The notes under the pieces were generated by a model, which saw only the letters and a program-made list of their open reading frames with translations, did not search any database and was not told the DNA's origin. Below are positions 32,581 through 32,956 of a stretch of DNA of 32,956 bases, piece by piece. This DNA is from JALONO01 sp038209965 (GTDB taxonomy: Bacteria > Bacteroidota > Bacteroidia > Cytophagales > Thermoflexibacteraceae): positions 1 to 32,956 of the forward strand of contig JBBQXF010000053.1 in NCBI GenBank assembly GCA_038209965.1. The letters run 5' to 3'. A program made the position numbers and the translations under genes. Each line of letters begins with the position of its first letter. The stretch's first letter is position 1.

Positions 32581-32956
32581 TCAGTCGGCAAAAACTTCTT
32601 CCAGATCCAGGATCAACCCGGGGAAGAGGGTGGGGCTGGCCAAGTCGCCCCGGAGCATCGGGGCCCGGCCCACGAACCGGCCGTTTTCCAGCACGTAGGG
32701 CAGGATGGAGCAGGTGTCGGGCTGCACGACCCAATATTCCCGCACCCCGCTCTCCTCATAGACTTGGTACTTCTCGCGCAGTTCACGCGGCGTGTTGCCG
32801 GCCGAGAGGATCTCGATGATCCAGTCGGGCGCGCCCACGCAGCCCCGATCGTCCAGCTTGGCCGGATCGCACACCACGCACAGATCGGGCTGCAGCACCG
32901 TGGTGATCTGACCGTCGGCCTCCTCCCCCGCCCGGCGCGGGAACCGCACATCGAAG
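32581..32956 (-). CDS. Uma2 family endonuclease (5' end cut by window)
   Basis: The frame runs off the window edge (first full codon 32955-32953 reads Phe, then Asp-Val-Arg-Phe-Pro), so the N-terminal half is missing; the GTG at 32949 is internal. The visible 124 residues are the C-terminal part of a Uma2/DUF820 protein with the PD-(D/E)xK pattern: 'TTVLQPDLCVVCDPAKLDDR', 'GAPDWIIEILSAGNTPRELR', 'EKYQVYEESGVREYWVVQPD'. The putative metal-binding residues (QPD…E-I-L) are present. Uma2 genes are often multicopy and move between genomes; function in the cell is unknown. The local G+C (43 of 60 in 32641-32700) is higher than in the backbone. Confidence 0.9.
   Translation of the reverse strand, partial: FDVRFPRRAGEEADGQITTVLQPDLCVVCDPAKLDDRGCVGAPDWIIEILSAGNTPRELREKYQVYEESGVREYWVVQPDTCSILPYVLENGRFVGRAPMLRGDLASPTLFPGLILDLEEVFAD

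Overview
The window looks like a chromosomal segment of a Bacteroidota bacterium, probably of the Cytophagales/gliding type. Evidence: a GldG gliding/ABC component, a LeuRS with the long insertions known from this phylum, an Oar-like TonB receptor with a carboxypeptidase-regulatory N-domain, a secreted tail-collar protein with a Bacteroidota-type N-terminus, MnmD and SecG of the expected form, and repeated promoters matching the Bacteroidota consensus TTG-N18-20-TAnnTTTG (upstream of yceI, the AAA ATPase, secG, the TPR gene and the helical membrane protein). Most of it is ordinary backbone near 50% G+C (31 of 60 in 15001-15060). Two stretches differ sharply: 9.25-11.2 kb is AT-rich (16 of 60 G+C in 10321-10380), and the last 0.4 kb is GC-rich (43 of 60 in 32641-32700).

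Layout. 1-2240: 5'-cut LolA-like carrier, an NRDE/TANGO2 protein, and a convergent M48 metalloprotease. 2241-2860: an AT-rich gap, then the decayed remnant of a SnoaL-like gene. 2865-9230: leuS (minus), a secreted protein of unknown function, and a YfhO-family membrane protein closed by a strong terminator. 9250-11150: AT-rich island with an AAA15-type ATPase and a small, frameshifted partner, a plausible acquired defence or toxin-like cassette. 11.2-13.5 kb: fmt, secG and mnmD. 13.7-18.1 kb: large TonB-dependent receptor and a truncated tail-collar protein. 18.2-23.2 kb: gldG (without gldF beside it), a beta-barrel protein, a REP-like palindrome, yceI under a 26-bp perfect palindrome, then maf and a class V aminotransferase as an operon. 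23.3-31.7 kb: TPR protein, single-span membrane protein with a carboxypeptidase-regulatory-like end, tricorn-type S41 protease and an ACP-phosphodiesterase-like protein. 31.7-32.96 kb: a formylglycine-generating-enzyme-like lipoprotein gene broken by two frameshifts, and a Uma2-family nuclease cut by the window end.

How it fits together: much of the region serves the cell envelope (LolA, SecG, M48 protease, TonB receptor, beta-barrel, GldG, YfhO, secreted proteins), mixed with translation genes (leuS, fmt, mnmD). The most distinctive signals are the yceI promoter/operator, the AAA ATPase pair in its AT-rich island, the three broken genes, and the TPR/membrane/tricorn cluster. No tRNA, rRNA, CRISPR array, insertion sequence or prophage was seen. 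Several start codons were moved inward from upstream TTG/GTG codons, because those lie before or inside a promoter -7 element or lack family support.
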